From NCBI GenBank assembly GCA_041747755.1, contig JBGTEN010000277.1, positions 1-50,912 of the forward strand: a stretch of DNA of 50,912 nt, read 5' to 3'. Each line of letters starts with the position of its first letter. Position 1 is the stretch's first letter. The notes below the pieces were generated by a model. It was not told where the DNA came from, did not search any database, and was given only the letters and a program-made list of their open reading frames with translations. Of this stretch, positions 24,927-34,084 are shown one piece after another. The translations under genes were made by a program, and so were the position numbers. Origin of the DNA: Aurantibrevibacter sp041747755 (lineage in GTDB: Bacteria; Bacteroidota; Bacteroidia; Flavobacteriales; Flavobacteriaceae).

Positions 24927-26159
24927 ATGAATAAAGTACTAATTCTCGGTTTGGTGTGGCCGGAGCCCAACACTACGGCTGCAGGTGGTAGAATGCTACA
25001 ACTTATTCACTATTTCCTTAGTCAGGGATACCACGTTACATTTGCCAGTACTGCGGCAGTATCTGAATTTTCAAAGGATTTGGGCGAGCTTGGCGTACAA
25101 AGTACCGCCATAAAATTAAATGATAAAGCGTTTGATGTCTTTATAAAGTCTCTTAATCCTTTCCTTGTTTTATTTGATAGATTCTTAACCGAAGAACAAT
25201 TTGGCTGGCGTGTAGCAGCACATGCACCGGAAGCAATCCGGATTTTGGATACGGAAGATTTACATTCCCTCAGAGCAGCTCGTCAGCAAACTAGTAACTC
25301 TGGTATTCCCTTTACTTTGGATGTTTGGATGCAACATGACAAAACTAAAAGAGAGATTGCCAGTATTTACAGATCTGATTGTTCATTAATTATTTCTCCC
25401 TACGAGGTACAACTTTTGCAGGAAGTAATAGGCATATATCCTCAATTACTTTTGTATTTCCCATTCTTGTTAGATTCCATAGACGATTATGAAAAAGAAC
25501 AGTGGCCATCTTTTGAAGATAGAACTGGTTTTATTTTTATAGGAAGTGGAAAACACGAACCTAATGTGGATGCCATCAAATGGCTAAAAGTGGAGCTATG
25601 GCCCTTGATAAGACAATCACTTCCCAATGTTAACTTGCGCATTTACGGGTCGTATTTTCCCGATTTTATCAGGGACATGCATCACCCAGAAGATGGATTT
25701 CATATTATGGGGTGGACTCCTAACCCCAAAAAAGTATTGTCAGGGGCAAAAGTTAATCTGGCTCCTCTGCGGTTTGGAGCCGGACTCAAGGGGAAATTAA
25801 TTGAGGGAATGCAGTGTGGAACTCCAAATGTTACTACAAGTATTGGCGCAGAAGGGATGCATGGCGACCTCCCATGGTGCGGATTTATTGAAGATTATCC
25901 AAAGCAATTCTCTGAAAAAGCAGTCTTGTTATACTCAGATTCACAGCAATGGAAAAGTGGTCAGGATTATGGTGCTGCGATTATCAATCAATGTTTTAAG
26001 AAAGAAGAACACATAAATTCATTAAATAGTATGGTTAAGCGTCTTCAAGACGATTTAAAATCTCATAGAAATCAGAATTTTATCGGTTCCATGTTAAACC
26101 ATCATACTATGGCAAGTACAAAATATTTAGCAAAATGGATTGAATTAAAAAATCAATAA
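24927..26159 (+). CDS. Glycosyltransferase, GT-B fold (GT4-like)
   Basis: The protein has 410 residues. The N-terminal Rossmann-like domain starts KVLILGLVWPEPNTTAAGGR and LIHYFLSQGYHVTFAS. The C-terminal domain has the sugar-nucleotide site: FIFIGSGKHEPNVDAIKWL, LRIYGSYFPDF and GAGLKGKLIEGMQCGTPNVT, the last being the usual E-x(7)-E-like region of GT4 enzymes. There is no signal peptide or membrane helix, so it acts in the cytoplasm or at the membrane face, probably adding one sugar to an acceptor. The gene is 21 bases after the helicase and may share its transcript, but no biosynthetic cluster surrounds it. Donor and acceptor are unknown. Confidence 0.82.
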   Translation: MNKVLILGLVWPEPNTTAAGGRMLQLIHYFLSQGYHVTFASTAAVSEFSKDLGELGVQSTAIKLNDKAFDVFIKSLNPFLVLFDRFLTEEQFGWRVAAHAPEAIRILDTEDLHSLRAARQQTSNSGIPFTLDVWMQHDKTKREIASIYRSDCSLIISPYEVQLLQEVIGIYPQLLLYFPFLLDSIDDYEKEQWPSFEDRTGFIFIGSGKHEPNVDAIKWLKVELWPLIRQSLPNVNLRIYGSYFPDFIRDMHHPEDGFHIMGWTPNPKKVLSGAKVNLAPLRFGAGLKGKLIEGMQCGTPNVTTSIGAEGMHGDLPWCGFIEDYPKQFSEKAVLLYSDSQQWKSGQDYGAAIINQCFKKEEHINSLNSMVKRLQDDLKSHRNQNFIGSMLNHHTMASTKYLAKWIELKNQ

Positions 26160-26245
26160 TTCCAAAGTTATTTCGTGTAAAAAGTATTGCACAGGATTAT
26201 ACCTGGTAAATAGTATCTTTATATAGCAAAAATGAAAATCAAAAA

Positions 26246-27088
26246 ATGAAAGAAATTAATTGGAAAATAGCCAAAGAATTTACCGACATCACCTATAAAA
26301 AAAGCAACGGAGTTGCTCGGATAGCTTTTAATCGGCCCAATGTGCGCAATGCGTTTAGACCAAAAACGACAAGCGAATTATACCAGGCGTTTTACGATGC
26401 TCAAGAAGATACTAATATTGGAGTTATTTTACTCTCTGCTGAAGGACCATCTACTAAAGATGGGGTATTTTCTTTTTGCAGTGGGGGCGACCAAAAAGCC
26501 AGGGGAGAGCAGGGATATGTTGGAGAAGATGGAATGCACCGCTTGAATATCTTAGAAGTTCAACGGTTAATTCGTTTTATGCCCAAAGTGGTCATTGCCG
26601 TTGTTCCCGGTTGGGCGGTGGGTGGCGGACATAGTCTGCATGTAGTTTGTGACCTTACACTTGCCAGTAAAGAGCACGCTATTTTTAAACAAACTGATGC
26701 CGATGTAACCAGTTTTGATGGAGGATACGGATCCGCTTATTTAGCAAAAATGGTAGGACAAAAAAAGGCAAGAGAGATTTTCTTCTTAGGTCGAAATTAT
26801 TCTGCTCAAGAAGCTTTTGAAATGGGGATGGTGAATGCTGTTATTCCTCATGAAGATCTTGAAGTTACCGCATATCAATGGGCTCAGGAAATATTGGCTA
26901 AATCACCCACATCCATTAAAATGTTGAAGTTTGCCATGAATTTGACTGATGATGGCATGGTGGGTCAGCAAGTATTTGCCGGAGAAGCTACACGTTTAGC
27001 CTACATGACAGAGGAAGCTAAAGAGGGTAGGAATGCCTTTTTAGAGAAACGAAAGCCCGATTTCGGTAAAAACAAATGGATACCTTAG
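26246..27088 (+). CDS. menB: 1,4-Dihydroxy-2-naphthoyl-CoA synthase
   Basis: MenB cyclises o-succinylbenzoyl-CoA to 1,4-dihydroxy-2-naphthoyl-CoA in menaquinone synthesis. The protein has 280 residues. Crotonase-fold signatures specific to MenB are NRPNVRNAFRPKTTSEL, FCSGGDQKARGEQGYVGEDG, PGWAVGGGHSLHVVCDLTLA and TDADVTSFDGGYGSAYLA with the catalytic Asp and Ser region, and the C-terminal ATRLAYMTEEAKEGRNAFLE. Its length is normal and nothing is missing. No other men genes are in the window. A hairpin terminator follows 65 bases after the stop, so it ends its transcription unit. Confidence 0.95.
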   Translation: MKEINWKIAKEFTDITYKKSNGVARIAFNRPNVRNAFRPKTTSELYQAFYDAQEDTNIGVILLSAEGPSTKDGVFSFCSGGDQKARGEQGYVGEDGMHRLNILEVQRLIRFMPKVVIAVVPGWAVGGGHSLHVVCDLTLASKEHAIFKQTDADVTSFDGGYGSAYLAKMVGQKKAREIFFLGRNYSAQEAFEMGMVNAVIPHEDLEVTAYQWAQEILAKSPTSIKMLKFAMNLTDDGMVGQQVFAGEATRLAYMTEEAKEGRNAFLEKRKPDFGKNKWIP

Positions 27089-27153
27089 TTTTTTATAATG
27101 TAAACTTGTTTTCTGTAGAAGCTGAGGTTGAATAGGCGAGGGATTGTAAACCA

Positions 27154-27185
27154 AAAAGAGTCTCATCGGCTGACAAGACTCTTTT
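27154..27185 (+). terminator. Rho-independent terminator after menB
   Basis: AAAAGAGTCT (27154-27163) pairs with AGACTCTTTT (27176-27185) around a 12-base loop, with the right arm ending in a T-run. The stem is closely similar to the one at 21619-21652. Confidence 0.8.
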
Positions 27186-27335
27186 ATCGAGAACACTATA
27201 TGAAAATGAAAAAATTGTTATTCGTTTTAATTACATAACTAAAGTAGTTTCATCTATCTTCTTTTTGAAATAATTGTTGTGAACCTCGTGATTATTGTGG
27301 TATAAACCTTTTTTTAAGGATTTGGGGGTCCCTAA

Positions 27336-27350
27336 TACTTACTTTAAGTA
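27336..27350. repeat. Short inverted repeat, possible operator
   Basis: TACTTA-CTT-TAAGTA is a perfect 6-base palindromic pair with a 3-base centre, 19 bases upstream of the -33 element of the adjacent promoter. A regulator site is possible, but a short AT-rich palindrome can arise by chance. Confidence 0.3.
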
Positions 27351-27369
27351 CTATTTTATACCCTAGTGA

Positions 27370-27401
27370 TTTGGTAGGTTAAGTATGTTTATTTACATTT
27401 G
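27370..27401 (+). promoter_or_regulatory. Consensus Bacteroidota promoter of the alginate-export-type gene
   Basis: TTTG (27370-27373), 20 bases, TACATTTG (27394-27401): both boxes match the TTTG / TAnnTTTG consensus exactly and the spacing is standard. Transcription should begin near 27407. The box covers the first TTG that could start the downstream reading frame. Confidence 0.7.
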
Positions 27402-28967
27402 CCCACTTTGAAATTTAATAGCACTAATATAAAACCATACCTACTTATCCTTTATTTGGGAATACTGTTTTATCCATGCCTTCTAAAGGCTCAGAAAACG
27501 GATACCCATTCCTTGGGTAATGCATTAAAACAAGTACCGCCAGAATCTTATTATGTTGAGGCCAATTCCTATGGGACACTAAGAGAAAACGATCCCCTTG
27601 GATATGTTAGAAATGGTTCCTCATTAGCTTTTTTTGAGCATTCGGATATTACTTGGCTCCAAATAGGACTTGATTCCCGAGCTCGTTTTGAATGGCGACA
27701 TAATGATTTGCGTAGACAAGAAAGTTTCAATGAAGATTTACCGTTGTTATTACGTCAAAGGGCTTATTTAGGCATAATAAAGGCGCTTGATCCCTTCCGA
27801 TTCGTGGTGGAATTTGAAGATGCTAGAAGAAACAACGGGAACTATCCACTAGATACAAGAGATGTTAATAAATTTGAAATCATTCAGGGATATGCTGAAG
27901 TGTATCTAGAAAATTTAATAGGAAAAGACCCGCTTGGGAATCATCGTCCCGTTTCCCTTCGCTATGGAAGAATGGCATTTGAGTTTTTAGATAGACGCCT
28001 TATAAGTGTAAATAATTGGCGAAACACGACCAATACCTTTACCGGAGTAAAATTAGCTCTAGGTCAGGACAAGAATGATTGGCAATTGGATGCACTGGTT
28101 GTAAAACCCATAATTCGGGATATAGAAAAATTTGATAGCACAGACCAGAATCGCCTTTTTTCCGCGGTCATTGGACATTGGAGAAAATGGTCGGATGTGG
28201 TAACTATAGAACCTTATTATTTGGGTCTAAAGCAAACTGCAAAACCTGAAAACAATACAACGGACCGCAATATTCATGGCACTGGGCTAAGACTATACGG
28301 TTTTATTAGAGATTCAGGACTTAATTTTGATCTCACAGGAATGTATCAATTTGGCCAAGACAATCAATTAAACCATAGTGCATATGCCATTACCTCAGAA
28401 GTTGGATACACCCTTAATTCAATAGAAACAAAGCCTCGAATAAGTGCATTTTTTGGTTATGCTAGTGGAGACAAAAATCCTAATGATACCAAGAGCAATC
28501 GTTTTGAGCGGTATTTTGGTTTTGCTCGCCCTTGGTCCTCTGAGGATTATATTGTCATGGAAAATATTATGGTACCTAAATTAAAGGTGGAGTTTCAAAC
28601 TCGCTTAAAGGATATTTTATTTCGGTTTGACGGAGGTTACAGCTTCTATTGGTTAGCAAGTGAAACAGATCGCTTTAATAATTTATTAAGCGGGGGTGCC
28701 AATAACAGAGACCAGACCGGGAATAGTGGTAATTTTTTGGGCCATGGCTTAGATTTCAGAACCAGATTTAATCCGGTATCCTTTATAGCAGCCAATGTAG
28801 GGTATACTCATTTTACTTTTGGTGATTTTGTAGAAAATAGACAGTTTGTAGCCAATGGAGAAAATGCCAAGAATTCCGATTTTCTTTACTTAGAATTGTC
28901 TCTTAACCTTTTAGACCTTTTAAGTTACACCAATAGTTCCTCTAAATCATTCATATACAATAAATAA
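27399..28967 (+). CDS. Alginate-export-family outer-membrane barrel protein
   Basis: The frame has up to 522 residues. The N-terminal hydrophobic segment KPYLLILYLGILFYPCLL followed by KAQK is a signal peptide. The mature part is a beta-barrel rich in aromatic strands, with the alginate-export (AlgE-like) signatures WLQIGLDSRARFEWRHN, DPFRFVVEFEDARRN, LRYGRMAFEFLDRRLISVNN and FFGYASGDKNPNDTKSNRFE. It probably forms an outer-membrane pore for an anionic compound; the family name does not prove alginate. The start is unresolved: TTG at 27399 lies inside the promoter, TTG at 27408 would be leaderless, and an ATA at 27429 sits just before the signal peptide. The outermost start is listed. A TSUP transporter gene follows after 2 bases. 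Confidence 0.82.
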   Translation: MPTLKFNSTNIKPYLLILYLGILFYPCLLKAQKTDTHSLGNALKQVPPESYYVEANSYGTLRENDPLGYVRNGSSLAFFEHSDITWLQIGLDSRARFEWRHNDLRRQESFNEDLPLLLRQRAYLGIIKALDPFRFVVEFEDARRNNGNYPLDTRDVNKFEIIQGYAEVYLENLIGKDPLGNHRPVSLRYGRMAFEFLDRRLISVNNWRNTTNTFTGVKLALGQDKNDWQLDALVVKPIIRDIEKFDSTDQNRLFSAVIGHWRKWSDVVTIEPYYLGLKQTAKPENNTTDRNIHGTGLRLYGFIRDSGLNFDLTGMYQFGQDNQLNHSAYAITSEVGYTLNSIETKPRISAFFGYASGDKNPNDTKSNRFERYFGFARPWSSEDYIVMENIMVPKLKVEFQTRLKDILFRFDGGYSFYWLASETDRFNNLLSGGANNRDQTGNSGNFLGHGLDFRTRFNPVSFIAANVGYTHFTFGDFVENRQFVANGENAKNSDFLYLELSLNLLDLLSYTNSSSKSFIYNK

Positions 28968-28969
28968 AA

Positions 28970-29830
28970 ATGGATAGAATAAAAATAAAACATATTTCAA
29001 TTCTAATTGTAGTCTTAAAGTTATCCCTTATTGCAATTGTTGTTTTTAAGTATTTACCGCAGGCTACTACGGAGGATTTAACCTTCAACGAAACTTTTTT
29101 ATGGTTTATCTTAGCCGGGTTTATGGCACAAATCGTGGACGGTGCTCTGGGTATGGCTTATGGGGTTACCTCCAATTCTATCTTACTGGGCTTTGGGTTG
29201 TCTCCAAAAGTGGCCTCTGCGGCAGTCCATACTGCTGAGGTTTTTACCACGGGAGTTTCGGGGTTATCCCATATGAAGTTTGGCAATTTTGATAAAAAAT
29301 TGTTTTTTAAACTCTTAGTTCCCGGAATGCTTAGTGCCTCACTTGGGGCTTACCTTTTAGGCGATATTTTAGATGGAAAAGTTATACGACCTTACATTAT
29401 GGCCTATTTACTGGTTTTGGGGGTCTTAATTCTTTTAAAGGCGTTTAAGCAAAATTCAGACACTAAAGGAAATACAAAGAATGCACCTTATTTAGCCATG
29501 ATTGGGGGATTTTTAGACTCCATCGGGGGTGGAGGTTGGGGGCCAATTGTAACCTCTAATTTAATCCATCAGGGAAATACCCCGGCGAAAGTAATTGGAA
29601 CGGTTAATACTGCAGAATTTTTTGTAACCTATACTAGTGCGGGCATTCTAATTTATTTTGCAGGAATCCAGAGTTGGCAAATTATTTTAGGTCTTATAAT
29701 CGGTGGTACTATTGCCGCTCCATTAGGGGCTTACATTACTAAAAAAGTGCCTAAAAAGCAGTTGCTGATTATTGTGGGAATTCTTATCATACTAACCTCT
29801 TTATATTCCTTGTCGCAGGTAATTTTATGA
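28970..29830 (+). CDS. TSUP (TauE/SafE) family membrane transporter
   Basis: The protein has 286 residues and about eight membrane helices. The TSUP signature occurs twice: GFMAQIVDGALGMAYGVTSN near the N-terminal half and IGGFLDSIGGGGWGPIVTSN in the second half, reflecting the internal duplication of the family. TSUP proteins export or import sulfite, sulfoacetate, sulfonates and other small anions across the inner membrane. The gene starts 2 bases after the alginate-export-type barrel gene and must be co-transcribed with it, so the two probably move the same anionic compound across the two membranes. The substrate is not readable from sequence. Confidence 0.9.
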   Translation: MDRIKIKHISILIVVLKLSLIAIVVFKYLPQATTEDLTFNETFLWFILAGFMAQIVDGALGMAYGVTSNSILLGFGLSPKVASAAVHTAEVFTTGVSGLSHMKFGNFDKKLFFKLLVPGMLSASLGAYLLGDILDGKVIRPYIMAYLLVLGVLILLKAFKQNSDTKGNTKNAPYLAMIGGFLDSIGGGGWGPIVTSNLIHQGNTPAKVIGTVNTAEFFVTYTSAGILIYFAGIQSWQIILGLIIGGTIAAPLGAYITKKVPKKQLLIIVGILIILTSLYSLSQVIL

Positions 29831-29870
29831 TTATAAATTTAGAACTATTGTAAAATCAATGGTGTAAATT

Positions 29871-31199
29871 TTAATTTATAGCTCCAATAAGCTCACTTAA
29901 AAATTCATTAATATTAAATTCAGGATCCTCTGCCAATCCGGTCCGTACTATGACCAAATCTTTTGATGGCACAATAAACACATATTGACCTTGGTACCCG
30001 TTGGCGGAATACAAATCTTTGGGAACATCTGGAAATTTACCTTCGGAGTTTAACCAAAAGTGTGCTCCATATGTGCCTTCGGAATGTGGTGTTGGAGTAG
30101 TGATATAGTCCACCCAAGATGGACTAAAAAGTTGCTCTCCATTCCAGTGACCTTTGTGGAGATACAACAAGCCAAATTTTGCCCAGTCCCGTGTATTTGC
30201 CCAAGCATAAGATGAGCCAACGAAATTTCCTTCCATGTCGGCCTCCAAAAGCATGGAATGCATTCCTATTTTATCCATCAAAGCAGTATACGGAAAGTCT
30301 AGATATTCTTGTTGTGTTGTAAACTGTTTTCGTAAAATCCCGGAAAGCAAATTAGAGGTGCCTGAGGAATAATTCCAAATTTCCGTTGGTTTTGCAATGG
30401 CATTTTTTTTCAACTGCGCTTTAGTCATATCCGAATCCAAAAACAACATTTTGGTTACATCAGAAATAGTAGTATAATCTTCCTCCCATGCTAAACCACT
30501 TTGCATTCGTAACAAATGATTAAGGGTTATTTCCCGGCGGTTATCTTTATTCCACTCCGGAATAGGGGCGGGGTGGTTCAAATTTATTTTGCCCTCCTTT
30601 TCAAGAATTCCAAATAAAGTTGCCAACACACTTTTGGTCATGGACCAGCCAAGAATCGGGGTTTTTTTGTCAAATCCGGAAATGTATTTTTCTGCAATAA
30701 TATGATCCTTGTACATCACCAAAACCGTTCTGGTTCTTTTTGTTTCAGGATTGGAAAATGCATTCTCTATAGCTTTATTTAGCTTTGTATAATTAATATT
30801 AGGAAATATAGTATCCGTTGGTTCTCCTGCGCCCAAAGGAAAGGGAAGGCTATTTTCTTTGATGTTTCTATTTGGTCTTAAAGAAATGGGTTTGTAAGCT
30901 TTATTGATGAGCACAGAGCCTAATCCGTCCCTATATACTGCCGTGCGTTCCATCAATCCAAAAACAGTAGAAGAAGCCTTTTTTTGATCATAGTCTACTT
31001 GGGTCTTTGCTAGCTTTATTAAAGGAAAATTGTTGTCTATTTCATTAATCTCAGCTTCAGGGCGCTCTGCCAAAAATACTGCTGAAGCCATGTTTTTGGC
31101 AGTGTAGCCTGAGATTATGTTTAATTTGGGATAATTATAAATGCCAAGAATTATAATAATTAAGGGTATAAGATAAACAACTTTTTTAGCGATTTTCAT
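29871..31199 (-). CDS. Membrane-anchored serine hydrolase, beta-lactamase class C family
   Basis: The protein has 442 residues with an N-terminal membrane anchor or uncleaved signal (KKVVYLIPLIIIILGIY), so the enzyme faces the periplasm. The SxxK catalytic motif is S186-M-T-K189 (GWSMTKSVLA), the second motif is Y277-S-S (WNYSSGTSN), and GAHFWLN lies where the third box is expected. The class includes D-aminopeptidases, esterases and penicillin-binding-like enzymes, so resistance cannot be assumed. Residues about 40-140 before the catalytic domain are a poorly conserved extension. A -7-like TATATTTG is visible on this strand at 31253-31246. It is convergent with the TSUP gene. Confidence 0.88.
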   Translation of the reverse strand: MKIAKKVVYLIPLIIIILGIYNYPKLNIISGYTAKNMASAVFLAERPEAEINEIDNNFPLIKLAKTQVDYDQKKASSTVFGLMERTAVYRDGLGSVLINKAYKPISLRPNRNIKENSLPFPLGAGEPTDTIFPNINYTKLNKAIENAFSNPETKRTRTVLVMYKDHIIAEKYISGFDKKTPILGWSMTKSVLATLFGILEKEGKINLNHPAPIPEWNKDNRREITLNHLLRMQSGLAWEEDYTTISDVTKMLFLDSDMTKAQLKKNAIAKPTEIWNYSSGTSNLLSGILRKQFTTQQEYLDFPYTALMDKIGMHSMLLEADMEGNFVGSSYAWANTRDWAKFGLLYLHKGHWNGEQLFSPSWVDYITTPTPHSEGTYGAHFWLNSEGKFPDVPKDLYSANGYQGQYVFIVPSKDLVIVRTGLAEDPEFNINEFLSELIGAIN

Positions 31200-31392
31200 T
31201 CGGAAATATTTAAAATGGAGCTTGACTTTTTCTTGAACATAAGCTCAAATATAAGTTTTTTACAGCCAGAACCATAGTACTTATGAATGGCGTAAATGAA
31301 CTATTCCTTAGCATCCGTCGGTTATGCTTTTCTCCTATTTTTGGTTACATTAGTGCCAAAAAACTAACTTCATCTTTTTACTAAGTACTTTT

Positions 31393-32931
31393 ATGTTATC
31401 AGATACAAATTTTAGATCTCTCCCTCTTTTAGGGCTTGTAATTATTATTTTGGGCAGTTGTTCTTTAAATAGAGAAAAGAAAGAGGTGGTCTTGTACCAA
31501 AACCATTGCGGCAGTTGTCACTTAGCTCCTGAAATTAATACACTTCCAAAGCATATCTGGGAATCGGAAATTTTACCGGATATGGGAGCAAGGATGGGTA
31601 TCAGGGATTCGGTGTATGATCCCTATAAAGATGTTTCCTTAGCTGAGCAAGGGGCCATGATGGAGACAGGTATTTACCCCTTTAATCCAATAATACCTCT
31701 TACTGACTGGGATTTATTAAAACGTTATATTTTGGAATTAGCTCCGGACTCATTGCCTGCTCAAGAATCTAAAGTTCAACCTAAAGAGTTGGAGCAGTTT
31801 GCCACTAAACCAATTTCTTTGGATAATCAAGAAGGAACATTTATTACTTATCCTGAATTTAATAGGCAAAACAATGAAGTTCTTACCGGGGATATGCGAG
31901 GTAATCTTTATTCCTATAATTACAAAACGGATAGTTCTACTTTTCAAAAGAGCTTTAGAAATCCAATTACTTCATACACACAAAAAGGCCATTTCGCGTA
32001 TGCCACATTAGTAGGGTTTCTTAATCCGTCGGAAATTGCCTCAGGCGGAATTGTTGTGGTAGCTGATGAAAAGGCTAATGTAATAAGGGAAACCCTTCAC
32101 AGACCGGTACACACCTTGGTACACGATTTTAATAAGGATGGAAATGATGAACTAATTGTTAGTGAATTTGGTGATCTGACAGGAAAGCTTAGTCTTTTAG
32201 TTAAGGAAGGGAACGGGCAATACAAAAAAACTGTTTTATTACCACAACCTGGAGCTTTACGTATTTTAGCTAAAGACATGAATAATGATGGTTTAGATGA
32301 TATTGTAGTAATGACATCTCAAGGTAATGAAGGCATTACTATTTTATATCAAAAAGAGAATTTAAAATTTTCAGCGGAGCAAGTTATTCGCTTTAGTCCG
32401 GTTTATGGAAGTAGTTGGTTTGAAATGATTGATTATGATGGCGATGGTTATGATGATATTATTACTGTAAATGGGGATAATGCCGATAAATCCTATGTGC
32501 AAAAACCATATCACGGAATGCGCATTCATATCAATGATGGTAAGAATAATTTTGAAGAGAAATATTTTTATCCCTTAAACGGAGCTACACGTTTAGTGGC
32601 TGCCGATTTTGATCAAGATGGTGATATAGACTTTGCACTAGTAGCTTCATTCCCGGATTACGAATTGGACTCGGCGGTTAGCTTTGTCTACTTAGAAAAT
32701 ATGGAGGCTGACAAATATGTCTTTCAACCCTATACTTTTAAGGAATCAAATCTAGGGAGGTGGTTTCTTTTAGATAAGGGAGATGTTGATAGTGATGGAG
32801 ATTTAGATATAATTTTAAGTTCCTTTACTTATGAATTTGCTCCTGTTCCCTCGGAAATAATGAATTTTTGGAAAGCAAAGAATGTGGATCTAATGATTTT
32901 AGAGAATAAGCTAAAAACAGCAACTCAATAA
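31393..32931 (+). CDS. Lipoprotein with haem c motif and FG-GAP/VCBS repeats
   Basis: The protein has 512 residues. The lipoprotein signal ends at C23 (IIILGSC). One covalent haem c site, C39-G-S-C42-H43, follows directly after it and suggests a small cytochrome domain of about 100 residues. Then come FG-GAP-like repeats with calcium-binding DxDxDG/DxNxDG loops: DFNKDGNDE, DMNNDGLDD, DYDGDGYDD, DFDQDGDID and DVDSDGDLD, forming a beta-propeller. It is probably surface or periplasmic and redox-active. A -7-like TATTTTTG lies at 31336-31343. It is the first gene of a four-gene overlapping operon; the next start codon shares one base with its stop. Confidence 0.85.
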   Translation: MLSDTNFRSLPLLGLVIIILGSCSLNREKKEVVLYQNHCGSCHLAPEINTLPKHIWESEILPDMGARMGIRDSVYDPYKDVSLAEQGAMMETGIYPFNPIIPLTDWDLLKRYILELAPDSLPAQESKVQPKELEQFATKPISLDNQEGTFITYPEFNRQNNEVLTGDMRGNLYSYNYKTDSSTFQKSFRNPITSYTQKGHFAYATLVGFLNPSEIASGGIVVVADEKANVIRETLHRPVHTLVHDFNKDGNDELIVSEFGDLTGKLSLLVKEGNGQYKKTVLLPQPGALRILAKDMNNDGLDDIVVMTSQGNEGITILYQKENLKFSAEQVIRFSPVYGSSWFEMIDYDGDGYDDIITVNGDNADKSYVQKPYHGMRIHINDGKNNFEEKYFYPLNGATRLVAADFDQDGDIDFALVASFPDYELDSAVSFVYLENMEADKYVFQPYTFKESNLGRWFLLDKGDVDSDGDLDIILSSFTYEFAPVPSEIMNFWKAKNVDLMILENKLKTATQ

Positions 32932-33413
32932 TGTTGGAGAAAAAAAACATTATTCTTTTTTTACTTTTTTTAGCAGCTATCTCCTGCAAAAAAGAGGAAG
33001 ATGAATATGTTTGGATCCCTATGAAAGTGACAGCAACGGCTTATAATTCACTTCCTTCTCAAACTTCCCACATTCACCCCGGTATTACTGCATGGGGAGA
33101 TTCTTTAAAGCCCGGGATGAAATATATAGCCGTTTCCAGAGATCTAATTCGTAAAGGACTCGTATATAACACGATGGTAAAAATTGAAGGATTTGATGAT
33201 GTATATGTTGTAAAAGATAAGATGCATCATCGCTGGCGGAATAAAATTGATATTTATATGGGCTTGGATAAAGAAAAAGCGCTTGAATGGGGTAGAAAAA
33301 AAGTTGAAATTCAATATGCCGTGAAAAAAGATAGCCTTTTTAATAAAGAGAATGGTCTTGAAACTAAAAAAAAGGCGAAGTCTAAACGGTTGCGAAAAAA
33401 CCAAAAAGAATGA
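32931..33413 (+). CDS. 3D-domain lipoprotein
   Basis: The protein has 160 residues. The lipoprotein signal ends at C19 (LAAISC). The domain begins PMKVTATAYNSLPSQTS and continues through KYIAVSRDLIRKGLVYNT and VKDKMHHRWRNKIDIYMG, the layout of the 3D (double-psi beta-barrel) fold seen in MltA-like lytic transglycosylases and resuscitation-promoting proteins, with two of the acidic residues visible. A role in peptidoglycan cleavage or binding is therefore plausible. The C-terminal 40 residues are strongly basic (KKKAKSKRLRKNQKE). It overlaps the preceding gene by 1 base and the amidase gene by 4 (ATGA). Confidence 0.82.
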   Translation: MLEKKNIILFLLFLAAISCKKEEDEYVWIPMKVTATAYNSLPSQTSHIHPGITAWGDSLKPGMKYIAVSRDLIRKGLVYNTMVKIEGFDDVYVVKDKMHHRWRNKIDIYMGLDKEKALEWGRKKVEIQYAVKKDSLFNKENGLETKKKAKSKRLRKNQKE

Positions 33414-34084
33414 AGCCTGTTTTTTTTCTATTTCTAATTTTTGGATGTGTTTCATGTGGTTCTCAAAGGAAAATAGTAGATATTCCAATCTTGTTTAACG
33501 AAGAGAGAGAGGCATTAACCAAAGAATATCTTGCGGAACGCTATGGTCTTCTTCAGGACAACGCTCTAATTATTCCGAAAATGATAGTACTGCATTGGAC
33601 TGCAATCCCAAACCTTAAAACATCCTTTACTGCCTTTAATCAGCCAACACTTCCCAATTGGAGACCGGAATTGGAAAATGTTAGCGGACTTAACGTATCC
33701 TCTCAATTTATGATAGATCTGGACGGCACCATTTATAGATTAATGCCTGAAACTACTATGGCAAGGCATGTTATAGGCTTAAACCACTGCGCTATTGGTA
33801 TTGAAAATGTAGGTGGCACAGAAGATACGCCATTAACCCGAGCGCAGAAGCGAGCCAATATATGGTTAGTACGCTATTTAAAATCAAAATACCTTATAGA
33901 TTATTTGATTGGCCATTATGAATATACCAATTTTGTAGGTCATGATCTTTGGTTAGAAAAAGATGATGGCTACCGAACGCAAAAAATAGATCCCGGAAAG
34001 GATTTTTTAAAAAAGATCAAAAGGAGGACTAAAAGCCTTAATTTTAAACCAACACCTTACACTTCAGACACTCATGAGTATTAG
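33410..34084 (+). CDS. N-acetylmuramoyl-L-alanine amidase-like lipoprotein (Amidase_2)
   Basis: The protein has 224 residues. The lipoprotein signal ends near C16 (FGCVSC). The zinc ligands of the AmpD/T7-lysozyme fold are visible: H62 in IVLHWTA, H169 in LIGHYEY and D194 in KIDPGKDF, with the conserved SSQFMIDLDGTIYRLMPE and AIGIENVGG between. The spacing between H169 and D194 is longer than in AmpD because of an insert (NFVGHDLWLEKDDGYR). It likely cleaves the bond between MurNAc and L-Ala in the periplasm. It overlaps its neighbours by 4 and 11 bases, so it is made together with the 3D-domain protein and the carboxypeptidase. Confidence 0.88.
   Translation: MKPVFFLFLIFGCVSCGSQRKIVDIPILFNEEREALTKEYLAERYGLLQDNALIIPKMIVLHWTAIPNLKTSFTAFNQPTLPNWRPELENVSGLNVSSQFMIDLDGTIYRLMPETTMARHVIGLNHCAIGIENVGGTEDTPLTRAQKRANIWLVRYLKSKYLIDYLIGHYEYTNFVGHDLWLEKDDGYRTQKIDPGKDFLKKIKRRTKSLNFKPTPYTSDTHEY

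Larger units (their letters stand above)
27089..27398. other. Intergenic region between menB and the alginate-export-type gene
   Basis: These 310 bases contain the menB terminator (27154-27185), an AT-rich stretch with no ORF of substance, a 15-base inverted repeat (27336-27350) and the promoter of the following gene (27370-27401). I see no RNA gene in the remainder. Confidence 0.6.
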
